From Hyphomicrobiales bacterium (GTDB taxonomy: Bacteria; Pseudomonadota; Alphaproteobacteria; MED-G09), in NCBI GenBank assembly GCA_028339975.1, contig JAOLDG010000001.1:198740-262739 (forward strand): a stretch of DNA of 64,000 bases, written 5' to 3'. Position numbers and translations under genes: made by a program. This document shows positions 7,703 to 15,816 of this stretch, in pieces (within the stretch, counting starts at the first letter, position 1; each line of letters begins with the position of its first letter). The notes below the pieces were generated by a model, which did no database searches, was not told the origin of the DNA, and was given only the letters and a program-made list of their open reading frames with translations.

Positions 7703-9625
7703 ATGAAAAACTTTACTTTTATTTTCTGTTTATTTTTTTCATCTTTGCTGAATGCAGAGAATATTAATGCAAAACAAGATTATATAATTGATGAAGATGC
7801 GAAGGTGAGAGAATCCGCTGATGAATTGATTACAAGAGAAATTACAATTGACATAAATACTCACCCTGGGAATGCTCTGTATCAGGAAAACTGTGCAACT
7901 TGCCATAATGGTACTATAGAAAAAGCACCAGCGGCGAATTGGCTTGAGATGCTTATCCCACAAGCTTTATTAAGAACAATAAATGAAGGCATCATGTCCG
8001 AACAAGCTGCTCATTTATCTGAAGAGGAAAAGATTCAAATTGTTGAATATATTGTAAGGCAGGATAGAAAAGATTTTCCTAAGGAGGCAGAGCTTAATTA
8101 CTGTGAAGCTAATAAAATGAAGTTTGATTTAAAGGAAGCTCCAGGATCTTATGGTTGGGGATATGATACTTCACGGTTTATCCCCAAAAAGTATGGTGGA
8201 ATAGACTCCAGGAATATTAAAAATTTAAAATTGAAATGGGCTTTCGGATTTCCTTATTCACAAAGAGCTAGATCTCAACCGCTTTTTGCTATGGGATCTA
8301 TTTTCGTGGGTAGTCAATCAGGTGATATCTATGCACTTGATGTTGAAACAGGTTGTGTTAAATGGAATTTTTCTGCCTCAGGTGAAGTTCGAACAGGTAT
8401 CATCATGGATCAATGGGAGAATGGGCAAAAACCTAATAAACGCCCATATATTTATTTTGGAGATATACTTGCAAATGAATATGCTTTAGATGCTCAGACT
8501 GGTGAATTAATTTGGAAAATAAAATCTGATGACCATCCAAATGCTACTCGAACAGCAACCTCTGCAAAATTTGAAGATATCCTCTTTATACCTATTTCTG
8601 GATTAGAAGTTATTCCAGCTTTTGATGACGCTTATGAGTGTTGTACTTTTAGAGGAGGTCTTTTAGCTGTAGAGGCTAGTACCGGAAAGACTTTGTGGAA
8701 GAAACATTCAATTCCTGTTCCAGCTAAATATTCTGGTAAAACATCAGTAGGAACAAGAATGTTTGGACCATCTGGGGCTCCAATATGGACATCTCCTAAT
8801 GTTGATAAAAAAAGACGCTATGTTTATATTGGAACAGGTGAAAATTATTCAACGCCCGCAGATGACTCGTCTGATGCAATTATTGCTTACAATATCGATA
8901 CTGGAGAAGAGGTTTGGAGACGACAAACTCTTGCTGGGGATGCATGGAATCTTGCCTGTATGGGAAAGGGTCTTCCAAATTGCCCTAAAGAATTTGGTCC
9001 TGATATGGATTATTCTGCAAGTTCAATAATGATTGATTTGGGAAATGATAAGGATATTCTTGTGGCAGGTCAAAAATCTGGTTCTGTCTATGGATTAGAT
9101 CCAGATACAGGCAAAATTTTATGGTCGACTGAAGTATCAGGTGGCGGTACTCAAGGTGGTATACATTTTGGAATGGCGGCTGATGGAAAAACTGTATATG
9201 TACCAATAAATGACATGAAAAATACTCATGATGGAAAAGTTTGGCAAAATCGTAAGCCTGGTATGCATTCATTGGATGCTGAAACAGGAAAAATTTTATG
9301 GTCAACGATTACCGATAAGGAATGTAAAGAAATAGATATTAATTGCGATCCTGGTATTTCAGCTGCAGTTACAGCTATTCCTGGAGCATTGATAGCAGGC
9401 CACTTAGATGGTAATATTAGGATCTACGATAAAAAAAATGGTACTATTTTATGGGTCTATAATTCTTTAAAGGATTTTGAGAGTATATCTGGAACACCTG
9501 CCTACGGTGGAAGCTTTAGTGGATCTGGTCCATCAATTAGGAATGGCTATATGGCAATTAATTCTGGCTACGGTATTTATAACCATATGTCAGGTAATGC
9601 TCTATTGTTGTTTTCAGTTGACTGA
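7703..9625 (+). CDS. Cytochrome c / PQQ-dependent dehydrogenase (polyvinyl-alcohol dehydrogenase type)
   Basis: A 640-residue periplasmic quinohemoprotein. A signal peptide of about 19 residues is followed by a short cytochrome c domain: NCATCHNG gives Cys64, Cys67 and His68, and Met98 in GIMSE is the likely sixth haem ligand. The rest is a beta-propeller with repeated PQQ blades ending in D-x-x-T-G-x-x-x-W, for example LDVETGCVKW, LDAQTGELIW and LDAETGKILW. Adjacent Cys313-Cys314 recall the vicinal disulfide above PQQ in methanol dehydrogenase. The cytochrome-first order matches polyvinyl-alcohol dehydrogenases, but the real substrate may be another alcohol. The ribosome site CTGGGGGAAA precedes the ATG. 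Confidence 0.88.
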   Translation: MKNFTFIFCLFFSSLLNAENINAKQDYIIDEDAKVRESADELITREITIDINTHPGNALYQENCATCHNGTIEKAPAANWLEMLIPQALLRTINEGIMSEQAAHLSEEEKIQIVEYIVRQDRKDFPKEAELNYCEANKMKFDLKEAPGSYGWGYDTSRFIPKKYGGIDSRNIKNLKLKWAFGFPYSQRARSQPLFAMGSIFVGSQSGDIYALDVETGCVKWNFSASGEVRTGIIMDQWENGQKPNKRPYIYFGDILANEYALDAQTGELIWKIKSDDHPNATRTATSAKFEDILFIPISGLEVIPAFDDAYECCTFRGGLLAVEASTGKTLWKKHSIPVPAKYSGKTSVGTRMFGPSGAPIWTSPNVDKKRRYVYIGTGENYSTPADDSSDAIIAYNIDTGEEVWRRQTLAGDAWNLACMGKGLPNCPKEFGPDMDYSASSIMIDLGNDKDILVAGQKSGSVYGLDPDTGKILWSTEVSGGGTQGGIHFGMAADGKTVYVPINDMKNTHDGKVWQNRKPGMHSLDAETGKILWSTITDKECKEIDINCDPGISAAVTAIPGALIAGHLDGNIRIYDKKNGTILWVYNSLKDFESISGTPAYGGSFSGSGPSIRNGYMAINSGYGIYNHMSGNALLLFSVD

Positions 9626-9626
9626 T

Positions 9627-10673
9627 CTATGAGGCAACATTTCCATGTTTTTGGAAAGCCTTATCAATATCTTTTTCTATTTCTTCTGTTAAATCGATAT
9701 CAATAGAAGTTACAGCAAGTTTTAGTTGCTCCATATTAGTAGCACCTATTATATTTGATGTTACAAATGGTCTTGATGTAACAAATTGATTTGCTAATTG
9801 AGTTGGATCAATATTGTATTTTATCGCTATATCAAGATATGCTTGAATTGCATCTCCCGCATAAGGACCCTCATACCTTTGCAGTCTATCAAAGAGTTCT
9901 TTTCTCGACCCTTTTGGCAATGCTCCATTTTGATATTTTCCAGATAAATAACCTTGAGCTATCGGCGAGTAAGCTAAGAGTCCAACATCTTCCCTGTGAG
10001 AAATTTCTGATCCACCTACTTCAAAGGTTCTATTAAGAAGGTTATAAGCATTTTGAATTGATTGAACTCTAGGCGAGGATGAAGTATCTGAATGATGAAG
10101 AAACTTCATTGTTCCCCATGGAGTTTCATTTGATAATCCTATATGCCGAATCTTCCCCACTTTAACTAATTCATTCAAAGATTCTAAAATAATACTTATA
10201 TCGTTTGATGGCTTATCAATATGCTCATAATTAATACTTCCACCACCAAACAAGTTCATCGGCCTATCTGGCCAATGCAACTGGTAAAGATCAATATAAT
10301 CTATACCCAATCTTGATAGGCTTTTATCGACAGCCTCAAAAATTTGGTCTCTTGATTGTTCTGTTGGCTTATCTTCATCCCTTAGCCAGTTTAGCGGAGA
10401 TCTTCCCGATACTTTTGTTGCTAAAATAACTCTATCTCTTGATTTTCTTTGTTTAAACCAAGACCCAATAATTCGCTCTGTTGAACCTTGAGTTTCTTTT
10501 TTTGGCGGAACAGCATACATTTCAGCCGTATCAAAAAAGTTTATTCCCATATCCAAAGCATAATCCATTTGATAGTGACCTTCTTTCTCTGTATTTTGTT
10601 CACCCCATGTCATTGTCCCTAAACATATTTTACTTACCTCAATGTCTGTTTTTCCTAACCTTCTTTTTTCCAA
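9627..10673 (-). CDS. Aldo/keto reductase, Tas-like
   Basis: A 348-residue NADPH-dependent aldo/keto reductase barrel. RRLGKTDIEVSKICLGTMTWG is the family N-terminus; FFDTAEMYAV has the catalytic Asp and Tyr, ATKVSG the Lys, and YQLHWPD the His. The length, the insertion after the Tyr (VPPKKETQGSTE) and the HWPD motif match the Tas group. The start is TTG, directly preceded by a strong GGAGGG ribosome binding site. The stop is two bases from the convergent PQQ dehydrogenase stop. Physiological substrate unknown. Confidence 0.9.
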   Translation of the reverse strand: MEKRRLGKTDIEVSKICLGTMTWGEQNTEKEGHYQMDYALDMGINFFDTAEMYAVPPKKETQGSTERIIGSWFKQRKSRDRVILATKVSGRSPLNWLRDEDKPTEQSRDQIFEAVDKSLSRLGIDYIDLYQLHWPDRPMNLFGGGSINYEHIDKPSNDISIILESLNELVKVGKIRHIGLSNETPWGTMKFLHHSDTSSSPRVQSIQNAYNLLNRTFEVGGSEISHREDVGLLAYSPIAQGYLSGKYQNGALPKGSRKELFDRLQRYEGPYAGDAIQAYLDIAIKYNIDPTQLANQFVTSRPFVTSNIIGATNMEQLKLAVTSIDIDLTEEIEKDIDKAFQKHGNVAS

Positions 10674-10701
10674 TCTACCCTCCTATTAGCTTGTAAATAA
10701 C

Positions 10702-11379
10702 TCACCAGTTAAATAAATCTTGATTGAGTTTTAACCACTCTTTACTTGATTTATAGTCTGGCAATATATCACTTACACTATTCCAAAAATCCCTTGAGTG
10801 ATTAAAGTGAATTAAATGACATAACTCATGTACAATAACATAATTGATAATTTTTTCTGGTGCCATTATTAGTTTCCAATTATAGGAAATATTTTTATCA
10901 TGAGAACAGCTTCCCCACCTTCGCTTATATGATCTAACCTTAATTCTTTTTGGATTAACATTTAAACTACCCGCAATACTGAACGTTTTTTCTTTAAGAA
11001 TTTGAAAAGCGTATTTTTTATAGATTTTCTCTAATTCTATTTTTATTTTTGAACTATTATTTGTATCATTTTTTTTTAATACAATTTTAATTTCACAATC
11101 ATTAATACAACTTCTTTCACCTTTGATGGATGTAATATTAAGTTTTAATTTTTTCTCCATGAAAAGAAAATATTCACCATTTAAATATTTTTTTCTTTCA
11201 GGAATAATTTTCTCACTCTGAATCTGAAGTTTCTTTTTTATCCAAGGTAATTTTTTCTGAATAAAAGAATCTATTTCAGTTTTCGATATTGTTTTTGGAG
11301 CGCTTACTATAACTAAACCCTCATTTATTTGTATAGCTATTGTTTTTTTTCTATTAGTTTTTTTAATTAGAATATTCAT
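10702..11379 (-). CDS. YgjP-like zinc metallopeptidase (M48-related)
   Basis: A 225-residue protein whose C-terminal half has the HExxH zinc motif, here HELCHLIHFNHSRDFW, preceded by RRWGSCS and the K-L-I-M-A-P loop typical of the YgjP family (DUF45). The N-terminal part is a beta-rich domain with VSAPKTISK. Members are predicted metal-dependent hydrolases of unproven function. An upstream in-frame ATG at 11400 lies within the tRNA-Arg gene, so the ATG at 11379 is chosen as the true start; it lies 7 bases from the tRNA's 3' end. Confidence 0.87.
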   Translation of the reverse strand: MNILIKKTNRKKTIAIQINEGLVIVSAPKTISKTEIDSFIQKKLPWIKKKLQIQSEKIIPERKKYLNGEYFLFMEKKLKLNITSIKGERSCINDCEIKIVLKKNDTNNSSKIKIELEKIYKKYAFQILKEKTFSIAGSLNVNPKRIKVRSYKRRWGSCSHDKNISYNWKLIMAPEKIINYVIVHELCHLIHFNHSRDFWNSVSDILPDYKSSKEWLKLNQDLFNW

Positions 11380-11385
11380 TAAATA

Positions 11386-11462
11386 TGGTGATCCCGACAA
11401 GATTCGAACTTGTGACCCCCAGATTAGGAATCTGGTGCTCTATCCTGCTGAGCTACGGGACC
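11386..11462 (-). tRNA. tRNA-Arg (anticodon CCT)
   Basis: Read on the minus strand, a 77-base cloverleaf begins GGTCCCG and ends CGGGATC-A-CCA, pairing over seven bases with one G-U and carrying an encoded CCA. The anticodon arm CCAGA / TTCCTAA / TCTGG gives anticodon CCT. The D-arm has TAGCTCAGCAGGATAGAGCA and the T-arm GTTCGAATC. Confidence 0.96.
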
Positions 11463-11485
11463 ACAAATCGAGACTATAAATATAC

Positions 11486-11508
11486 TTATTAAAATCAAGT
11501 TTTAATAA
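11486..11508 (-). terminator. Weak AT-only hairpin downstream of the bicupin gene
   Basis: TTATTAAAA and TTTTAATAA form a nine-pair perfect inverted repeat around a five-base loop, 19 bases past the bicupin stop and upstream of tRNA-Arg on the same strand. The stem has no G-C pair and the trailing sequence is not a clean T-run, so it would be a weak terminator at best. Confidence 0.3.
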
Positions 11509-11526
11509 ACTAAATATCAATTTTAT

Positions 11527-12600
11527 TTATAGAGGAGCCCAGGCTAGAAGACTAGAGTCATTTGCGTTAGAGTTTGGAACTAGCTTTATATTTGCTTCTT
11601 CTGCCATAGTTTTATAATCAATCCATGACGCAACAGCTTCTACTGGAGTCCCTGGTCCTGAATCAAAGATTAGTGGGCCATATATGTTTGCAGTATAAAT
11701 TAAATCATCATCACCAACTCTTTGTGTAGCCTCGTGCCTTGCCCCTGCAGGTTCATAAAACCAAATTCCTGGTCCATAGCCTTCTGGCGGACCAGATCTT
11801 ACACCCAAAGCTCCGTTAAGAACAAGGAAGTCACTTGCCCCTATGTGAGTATGGGGAAGGGCAACTCCATTATGCTTAACTATCATTGAAACAAATCCTG
11901 TTTCTTCGCTCACCCTTAAGAGCTTTAATCCAACATCTGGCATAGTTGGCATTACTAACCATGGGATTTCTCTCGTATCAACGAAGTGGGGATGTGTAAC
12001 CTGAGAAGAAATAACAGACCCTGATTCAGAGTTCACTAAAGCTTTTGCATTTGATGAGGCAATGGCCAGAGGTTCTGAGGGACCATCGTAAGCCTCTTCT
12101 GGGCCACGTTCCCAGCAATCTTTACTGGAGCTTGGTACAAGAGGTATTTTATTTGTTTTTGCTAATTGAAGTATATCGTTACTTGTTAAAACTGATTCAA
12201 TAATTTCATTGGCATTTAAAAAGGCAACAGCACTGTAAAAATTTGCTAAAACCTCACAATCTTCATCTGCGTTTATAGAATTTACTTTAGAATTAGCTGA
12301 AATAAATCCCCAAGTTCCTGGAGCTAAAATACTGTCCTTTTCATCTTGGGTGTAAGTTAATTGGCCAGACAAAACCATTAAATCCATTCCGCCCAAATAA
12401 ATAGAACTTGGAAAGCTTGCGCCTTTATCCAGCTTGAATATTAGTGAAAACATTCCAGTTTCAGAGCTAGCTCTTACCGGCTTAATTGATAAACCTTTGA
12501 CATTATCTAGAGGTATCCATGGAAGCTTGTTGGTATCTAAAGATCCTTCTGCTCCATTAGGATTATATTCCGGATTAAAAACTTCACCTGTATCACTCAT
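11527..12600 (-). CDS. Bicupin protein, 2,4'-dihydroxyacetophenone dioxygenase-like
   Basis: A 357-residue protein with two cupin halves. The start at 12600 is chosen because GGGGGAAATA directly precedes it; an upstream ATG at 12651 lacks this. The second cupin is clearer, with LPHTHIGASDFLVLNG supplying the usual His-His-Glu/Asp-type metal cluster, then PGIWFYEPAGARHEA with the last His. The first half has LGGMDLMVLSGQ and APGTWGFISANS and may have lost ligands. The style recalls ChrR-type and 2,4'-dihydroxyacetophenone dioxygenase cupins, which use iron. No substrate is shown. It lies directly downstream of the Rieske oxygenase gene, so a joint catabolic role is plausible. Confidence 0.75.
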   Translation of the reverse strand: MSDTGEVFNPEYNPNGAEGSLDTNKLPWIPLDNVKGLSIKPVRASSETGMFSLIFKLDKGASFPSSIYLGGMDLMVLSGQLTYTQDEKDSILAPGTWGFISANSKVNSINADEDCEVLANFYSAVAFLNANEIIESVLTSNDILQLAKTNKIPLVPSSSKDCWERGPEEAYDGPSEPLAIASSNAKALVNSESGSVISSQVTHPHFVDTREIPWLVMPTMPDVGLKLLRVSEETGFVSMIVKHNGVALPHTHIGASDFLVLNGALGVRSGPPEGYGPGIWFYEPAGARHEATQRVGDDDLIYTANIYGPLIFDSGPGTPVEAVASWIDYKTMAEEANIKLVPNSNANDSSLLAWAPL

Positions 12601-12663
12601 TATTTCCCCCTTTAAAATTCTATTTTGTAGGAAATATCTATTGATAGTCAAGTATAAGTTTTC

Positions 12664-13821
12664 TTATAAGATATTTTTTTTCGTTAGTTTATCAATCCAA
12701 TTATGATAATGCTGTTGAATTGGTTCATTTTTTCCAAACATAAATTCAGTATTAGCCTTAGAATCTATGCTATCTTGGATCATAAAATTCATTGGATAAT
12801 CTTCATCTTCAATTGAAACTAAAGCTAATTTAGCGAACTCTTCTGCTTCTTTTATCTCTTGGTTTGTTTTTGGTTCCTTTAGGCACAAAATATATTGAGA
12901 CGTAATAGTTCCCTGTAAATCAGGTGTTGGGAAAACTATACTAACTAAGCAATGCTGATTCTGAATTGCTGAAATTGATGAATTTGGAAAGACTGAGTGA
13001 ATTAGCCTTAAATGATTTTCTGGTTCCCAATCCTTTTCTTCAATATCGGAAAGTTCATTGATATTTTTTAATCCAAACGCAAATCTTTGATGAGGTCCAA
13101 AAGTATCATGTGCAATAAGGTTAACTATGGTATTTTTACCTACTGTTTTTGGGTGAACCATATGATGGTGATATCCATCCAAGTAACCATCCCAGCATAT
13201 TTTCCATCTCGGACCATTTAGTTTTATACTTCGAAAAAGATGCCAGTTTTTCAAATCTATATCATCTAGCTCTTTATCAAATCCACTCATCCATTCATCA
13301 AGGTTATATTTTATATCTGGATTTAGGCATACCCATATAAAACCAGCTCTTTCTTCACAAAATAGTTCAGTTAATTTAATTTTTGATGTATCAACATCAC
13401 CAAAAGTATCTGACTTAAAAATATTAATTAGTTGTCCAGTATTATCATACATCCACCCATGATACATACAGTTAAACTTTGATTTAGTTCCGCTTCCTTC
13501 CGGGCATACAGGGGCACCTCTATGCTTGCAAATATTTATAAAGGCTCTAACAATTCCATCCTTATCTCTTGTTACGAGTACTGGGGTATCAATGGCTTTA
13601 GTCGCTTTATAGGAATTATTTTCTTTTAGTTCTGGGCTTAACGCTATGGGCACAGGATGATCATAAAAAATCTTACTAACCTCTGACTTTATTAGATCCC
13701 CATTAGTATAATCAGAAACTGGCTTTACCATGACATTATCAGCCTGGTCTGTAGAGCCGTTGAGATTATGATTCAACAATCTTCTAGCTATACTAATTAG
13801 TTTTTCCTTTTGATGCGCCAT
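12664..13821 (-). CDS. Rieske [2Fe-2S] aromatic ring-hydroxylating oxygenase, alpha subunit type
   Basis: A 385-residue oxygenase. The Rieske cluster ligands are exact: Cys98-x-His100 in ICKHRGAPVC and Cys118-x2-His121 in CMYHGW, spaced as in the family. The catalytic domain has the non-haem iron site DGYLDGYHHHMVHP, with the third ligand probably the Asp in IEDEDYPMN. These enzymes hydroxylate or demethylate aromatic or quaternary-amine substrates with electrons from a reductase. No reductase or small subunit gene is adjacent, suggesting an alpha-only oxygenase that uses an unlinked reductase. It precedes the bicupin gene with 63 bases between. Confidence 0.9.
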   Translation of the reverse strand: MAHQKEKLISIARRLLNHNLNGSTDQADNVMVKPVSDYTNGDLIKSEVSKIFYDHPVPIALSPELKENNSYKATKAIDTPVLVTRDKDGIVRAFINICKHRGAPVCPEGSGTKSKFNCMYHGWMYDNTGQLINIFKSDTFGDVDTSKIKLTELFCEERAGFIWVCLNPDIKYNLDEWMSGFDKELDDIDLKNWHLFRSIKLNGPRWKICWDGYLDGYHHHMVHPKTVGKNTIVNLIAHDTFGPHQRFAFGLKNINELSDIEEKDWEPENHLRLIHSVFPNSSISAIQNQHCLVSIVFPTPDLQGTITSQYILCLKEPKTNQEIKEAEEFAKLALVSIEDEDYPMNFMIQDSIDSKANTEFMFGKNEPIQQHYHNWIDKLTKKNIL

Positions 13822-13871
13822 TTATACCAACCTTCGGTTAGATTTATTATTTTTAACTATAATGATTAAAA

Positions 13872-14609
13872 TTAGATTGCCTCTTCAGTCTCTAATTCTT
13901 CATTTCTTCCGTTTGAATCATTAAGTATTGTTTCCATTTTTTCAACTGCTTTCTTTTCATCAGTCTTTTCGATTACTGCAACTTCACGAGCAAGTCGCTC
14001 TCTGGATGCTTCATACAGCTGTCTTTCGGAATAAGATTGCTCAGGTTGACTATCACTTCTGAAAAGGTCTCTAACCACCTCAGCCAATAATTTAATATCG
14101 CCGGAATTAATCTTTGCCTCATATTCTTGTGCTCGCCTACTCCACATTGTTCTTCGAACTTTTGCCTTACCAGTTAAAATTTCAAAAATTTCTTTTAATT
14201 GATTTTTAGTTGAGACTTTTCTTACTCCATTTTCTTTTATCTTCTCTATAGGAACTCTTTGAGTCATTTTTTCTTTTTCAAATTCAATTACATACATCTC
14301 CAATATTTGTCCTGCTATCTCTCTCTTTTCAATTTCGAGAACTTTCCCAACACCGTGTGAGGGATAAACTACATATTGCTCAGGAAGAAAAACATCTTTT
14401 AGCTTAGGTGATGATTCTTTCGTACTACTATTTTTAGGAGCTGACTTTGAAGGTGATAATTTTTTTTCAGATACTTTTTTATTCTTAATAACCGATTGTT
14501 TTTTAGAAGAGATAGATTTATCGGTTTTTTTGGAAATTTTCTTATTTTCAGAAACTTTTGGTGACTTTTTTTTATCTTTTTTAGTTGGTTGCTTTTTTGC
14601 TACACTCAT
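13872..14609 (-). CDS. carD: CarD/CdnL-family RNA polymerase-binding regulator
   Basis: A 245-residue protein with a CarD core at about residues 75-230. VYPSHGVGKVLEIEKREI is the Tudor-like RNA polymerase beta-binding domain, followed by RVPIEKI and the helical DNA-binding part RRTMWSRRAQEYEAKI. CarD proteins stabilise the promoter open complex. An extra N-terminal tail of about 70 residues is extremely rich in Lys and Ser (KKDKKKSPK, SVIKNKKVSEKK), predicted disordered and basic, longer than in typical CarD of about 165 residues. The position after fdxA on the same strand is conserved in alphaproteobacteria. Confidence 0.92.
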   Translation of the reverse strand: MSVAKKQPTKKDKKKSPKVSENKKISKKTDKSISSKKQSVIKNKKVSEKKLSPSKSAPKNSSTKESSPKLKDVFLPEQYVVYPSHGVGKVLEIEKREIAGQILEMYVIEFEKEKMTQRVPIEKIKENGVRKVSTKNQLKEIFEILTGKAKVRRTMWSRRAQEYEAKINSGDIKLLAEVVRDLFRSDSQPEQSYSERQLYEASRERLAREVAVIEKTDEKKAVEKMETILNDSNGRNEELETEEAI

Positions 14610-14673
14610 AAGAAATATCCCTAACTATTTTTAAGTTTGAGCACAGGATTTATCAGAATTAATTACTTTTTAC

Positions 14674-14688
14674 AAGGTATTATACCTT
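14674..14688. promoter_or_regulatory. 15-base palindrome between fdxA and carD
   Basis: AAGGTAT-T-ATACCTT is a perfect inverted repeat around one central base. It overlaps the fdxA stop codon and, on the minus strand, contains TATAAT, so it may be an operator over a carD promoter -10 box or the base of a small hairpin. There is no T-run after it and no convincing -35 box at the right distance. Confidence 0.35.
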
Positions 14689-15025
14689 AATCACCTTCGC
14701 CAGGATTCTCGCTGAAATATTTTTTAAATTTGTTTTCTTCACCATTAAATTTTTCTGCATCCTCTGGGCTATCTCTCACAATAGTTATATTAGGCCATAT
14801 ATCGGCATATTTTGTATTAACAGTTAACCATTTCTCCGCTCCTTCTTTGGTGTCTGGGTGAATAGCATCAGCTGGGCATTCAGGTTCACACACTCCGCAG
14901 TCAATACATTCGTCAGGATGTATTACGAGCATATTTTCACCTTCGTAAAAGCAATCAACTGGACAAACATCAACACAGTCCATAAATTTACATTTGATGC
15001 ATTCTTCTGTGACAACATATGTCAT
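14687..15025 (-). CDS. fdxA: 7Fe ferredoxin (3Fe-4S plus 4Fe-4S)
   Basis: A 112-residue soluble electron carrier. The N-terminal cysteine set (Cys9, 12, 17, 21, 25 region) in [18 protein letters not shown] and the second set Cys40, 43, 46, 50 in [12 protein letters not shown] match the 3Fe-4S plus 4Fe-4S FdxA family, as do the length and the acidic C-terminal extension. Its start overlaps the stop of the TerB-like gene by one base. The order helicase, S4 protein, fdxA, carD is a known alphaproteobacterial arrangement; the reason for the linkage is not known. Confidence 0.95.
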   Translation of the reverse strand: MTYVVTEECIKCKFMDCVDVCPVDCFYEGENMLVIHPDECIDCGVCEPECPADAIHPDTKEGAEKWLTVNTKYADIWPNITIVRDSPEDAEKFNGEENKFKKYFSENPGEGD

Positions 15026-15501
15026 TAAACTTCCTTAACTTTTAAAATTTTCTTTTTAATAATACCTGCATCTTTGTCTGATATATATAGCAGACTAGAT
15101 AATCGACGTATAAAGTTTGACTCAAATGGATCCACAACACCATCTGCATTAATAATTTCACACATCATACTAAAAACTATATTCTTTTTTTCTTTACTAT
15201 AATTGTCATTAATAATTTTTGACCATTTATAAAGATCCGTTGATTCTTGTTCTTTCTTGCTACAATCTAAGACTAATAATTCTATTTCATCATTAGAGAG
15301 GCCAAATTGTTCACTAAGTAATTCTTTGATTAAAATGATCTCTTTTTCATCTTTGCATCCATCTATACTAGAGGCCCTAAGAAGCATCACGGTTACTGCT
15401 TCAATTATTTTTTTACCCTCAAGATTATTTATCTCTTCAATGCTGTTCTCAGCTTTGTTTGATTTTGACTTTTTAAATAAATTTTTAAAAAATTTTATCA
15501 T
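15025..15501 (-). CDS. TerB-like (tellurite resistance/DjlA-type) helical protein
   Basis: A 158-residue acidic helical protein. The repeated pattern [25 protein letters not shown] and [20 protein letters not shown] (each with a D-G-x-x-D/E turn) is the TerB fold, which chelates metal through paired acidic residues. The N-terminal 25 residues are basic and may contact membrane or nucleic acid. TerB-domain proteins in alphaproteobacteria are usually of unknown role; tellurite resistance should not be inferred. It sits between the S4 protein and fdxA, tightly spaced. Confidence 0.75.
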   Translation of the reverse strand: MIKFFKNLFKKSKSNKAENSIEEINNLEGKKIIEAVTVMLLRASSIDGCKDEKEIILIKELLSEQFGLSNDEIELLVLDCSKKEQESTDLYKWSKIINDNYSKEKKNIVFSMMCEIINADGVVDPFESNFIRRLSSLLYISDKDAGIIKKKILKVKEV

Positions 15502-15515
15502 TTAATTTTATATCC

Positions 15516-15815
15516 TCAAACTATTTTAATTTTTTTATAAAGGTTGATTGCTTCTTTAGCACTAAGTCGCTTATTTGCAAAACTTTGTACTGAAAATATA
15601 ATTATATTATCAATATTGTTTAACGTTACTATATCACCAATCTTTATTTTTATTGATGATTTTGAAATTTTTACTTTATTGATCTTTACAAGACCATTAA
15701 AAATTATTTTTTGTGCCCTAGCTCTTGATTTTATTATACGTGACCTAAACAACCAATTATCAATTCTTTGGTCATTAATTGCTGATCTAGGTAGGATAAT
15801 ATCTGATTTATTCAA
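15516..15815 (-). CDS. S4-domain RNA-binding protein (Hsp15-like)
   Basis: A 99-residue protein made mostly of one S4 domain: INDQRIDNWLFRSRIIKSRA, then AQKIIFNGLVKINKVKI and KIGDIVTL. S4 domains bind structured RNA. The compact length resembles Hsp15, which recycles nascent-chain-blocked 50S subunits. The alphaproteobacterial copy next to the SUV3-like helicase is a conserved pair, so an RNA role for both is a reasonable inference. It ends 14 bases before the TerB-like gene. Confidence 0.82.
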   Translation of the reverse strand: MNKSDIILPRSAINDQRIDNWLFRSRIIKSRARAQKIIFNGLVKINKVKISKSSIKIKIGDIVTLNNIDNIIIFSVQSFANKRLSAKEAINLYKKIKIV

Positions 15816-15816
15816 A

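Noticed and set aside
11379-11400. Longer YgjP-like reading frame starting at 11400
   Set aside because: The extra codons lie within the tRNA-Arg gene, so they are very unlikely to be coding.
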